Origin: Candidatus Atribacter hydrocarboniphilus
GTDB lineage: Bacteria; Atribacterota; Atribacteria; Atribacterales; Atribacteraceae
Length of the DNA: 5,649 bases
Direction: 5' to 3'
Assembly: GCA_003542295.1 (NCBI GenBank)
Contig: DPKX01000216.1
Span: forward strand, 1-5,649
The position numbers were made by a program, and so were the translations under genes. The stretch's first letter is position 1, and every line of letters starts with the position of its first letter. Shown in pieces: positions 5,454 to 5,649 of the stretch. The notes under the pieces are model-generated. The model saw only the letters and a list, made by a program, of their open reading frames with translations. It made no database searches and was not told the origin of the DNA.

Positions 5454-5649
5454 TCACGACACATAAGCCACCGGAAGCTCTCCCCAGTTGGTGGTAAAGC
5501 AGGGAGAAAGCCTTTCCCGACGCATTGCCCAAGGTTGCGTCAGTCCTACTGCTCCAAAATGGACCACCTCCTGCCCCCACCGGTCGTTGATTTTGTCGAT
5601 CGCCTGTAGCAACCGCTGCTCTTTCCGTTCCAAGAAAGAAACAAAAAGG
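5454..5649 (-). CDS. umuC: C-terminal end of a UmuC-type translesion DNA polymerase (partial)
   Basis: Minus-strand translation from the right edge gives 64 residues ending at a TGA (5456-5454). The pattern is the C-terminal tail (DUF4113-like) of UmuC, the catalytic subunit of error-prone DNA polymerase V in the SOS response: LLQAIDKINDRWG, then FGAVG, then PWAMRRERLSPCFTTNWGELP. The conserved core W-x-M-[RK]-R-x-x-LSP-x-x-TT-x-W-x-x-LP is present. The polymerase catalytic part lies to the right, outside the window, as would any umuD partner and LexA box. GC is about 55% by hand count over 5461-5640, higher than the flanking transporter genes, which may point to transfer. A competing minus-strand frame (5329-5580) covers the same bases but resembles nothing. 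Confidence 0.85.
   Translation of the reverse strand, partial: LFVSFLERKEQRLLQAIDKINDRWGQEVVHFGAVGLTQPWAMRRERLSPCFTTNWGELPVAYVS

Noticed and set aside
5329..5580. 83-residue minus-strand frame at the right edge
   Set aside because: It overlaps the ATPase 3' end and the umuC-like gene in a different frame and has low-complexity, unrecognisable content. The umuC frame explains the bases.

Overview
The window is a compact bacterial chromosomal segment of moderate-to-low GC, except for a right-hand end near 55% GC by hand count. It carries five complete genes and one gene cut by the right edge. The substrate-binding protein has a signal peptide without a lipobox cysteine, which suggests a two-membrane (diderm) bacterium. 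The stand-alone methionine-synthase-reactivation-type protein and the general gene style suggest an anaerobe. A candidate-phylum lineage such as Atribacterota would fit, but that is only a guess and no phylum can be fixed from this sequence.

Layout: bases 1-379 hold no gene. They contain two hairpin-forming repeat copies (19-112), pyrimidine-rich tracts, a near-palindrome and a probable promoter. A cytosolic M20 dipeptidase-like metallopeptidase follows (380-1765, +). It converges on a small protein related to the cobalamin-dependent methionine synthase activation domain (1752-2444, -). The two genes overlap by 14 bp, and the overlap is a perfect palindrome holding both stop codons. Bases 2445-2752 are a divergent promoter region. 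It contains a -10 box for the minus-strand gene, inverted repeats, a possible 26-codon leader ORF and a possible frameshifted gene remnant.

Bases 2753-5442 (+) form a three-gene operon for an OpuB/OpuC-type osmoprotectant (glycine betaine/choline/carnitine class) ABC importer, ordered permease, binding protein, ATPase. The ATPase has a C-terminal CBS-domain region. Only one permease gene is present in the window, so the membrane part is presumably a homodimer. Eleven bases beyond the ATPase stop, a minus-strand gene enters from the right: the last 64 residues of a UmuC-type translesion DNA polymerase (5454-5649). No long minus-strand ORF reveals it, but the C-terminal motif is clear.

How the parts may fit: the importer would bring in a compatible solute or methylated amine. 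The reactivation-type protein next to it would serve a corrinoid methyl-transfer enzyme encoded elsewhere. This makes a link between betaine uptake and corrinoid-dependent demethylation conceivable, but no methyltransferase or corrinoid protein lies in the window. I see no CRISPR array, tRNA, rRNA, transposase or recognisable riboswitch.
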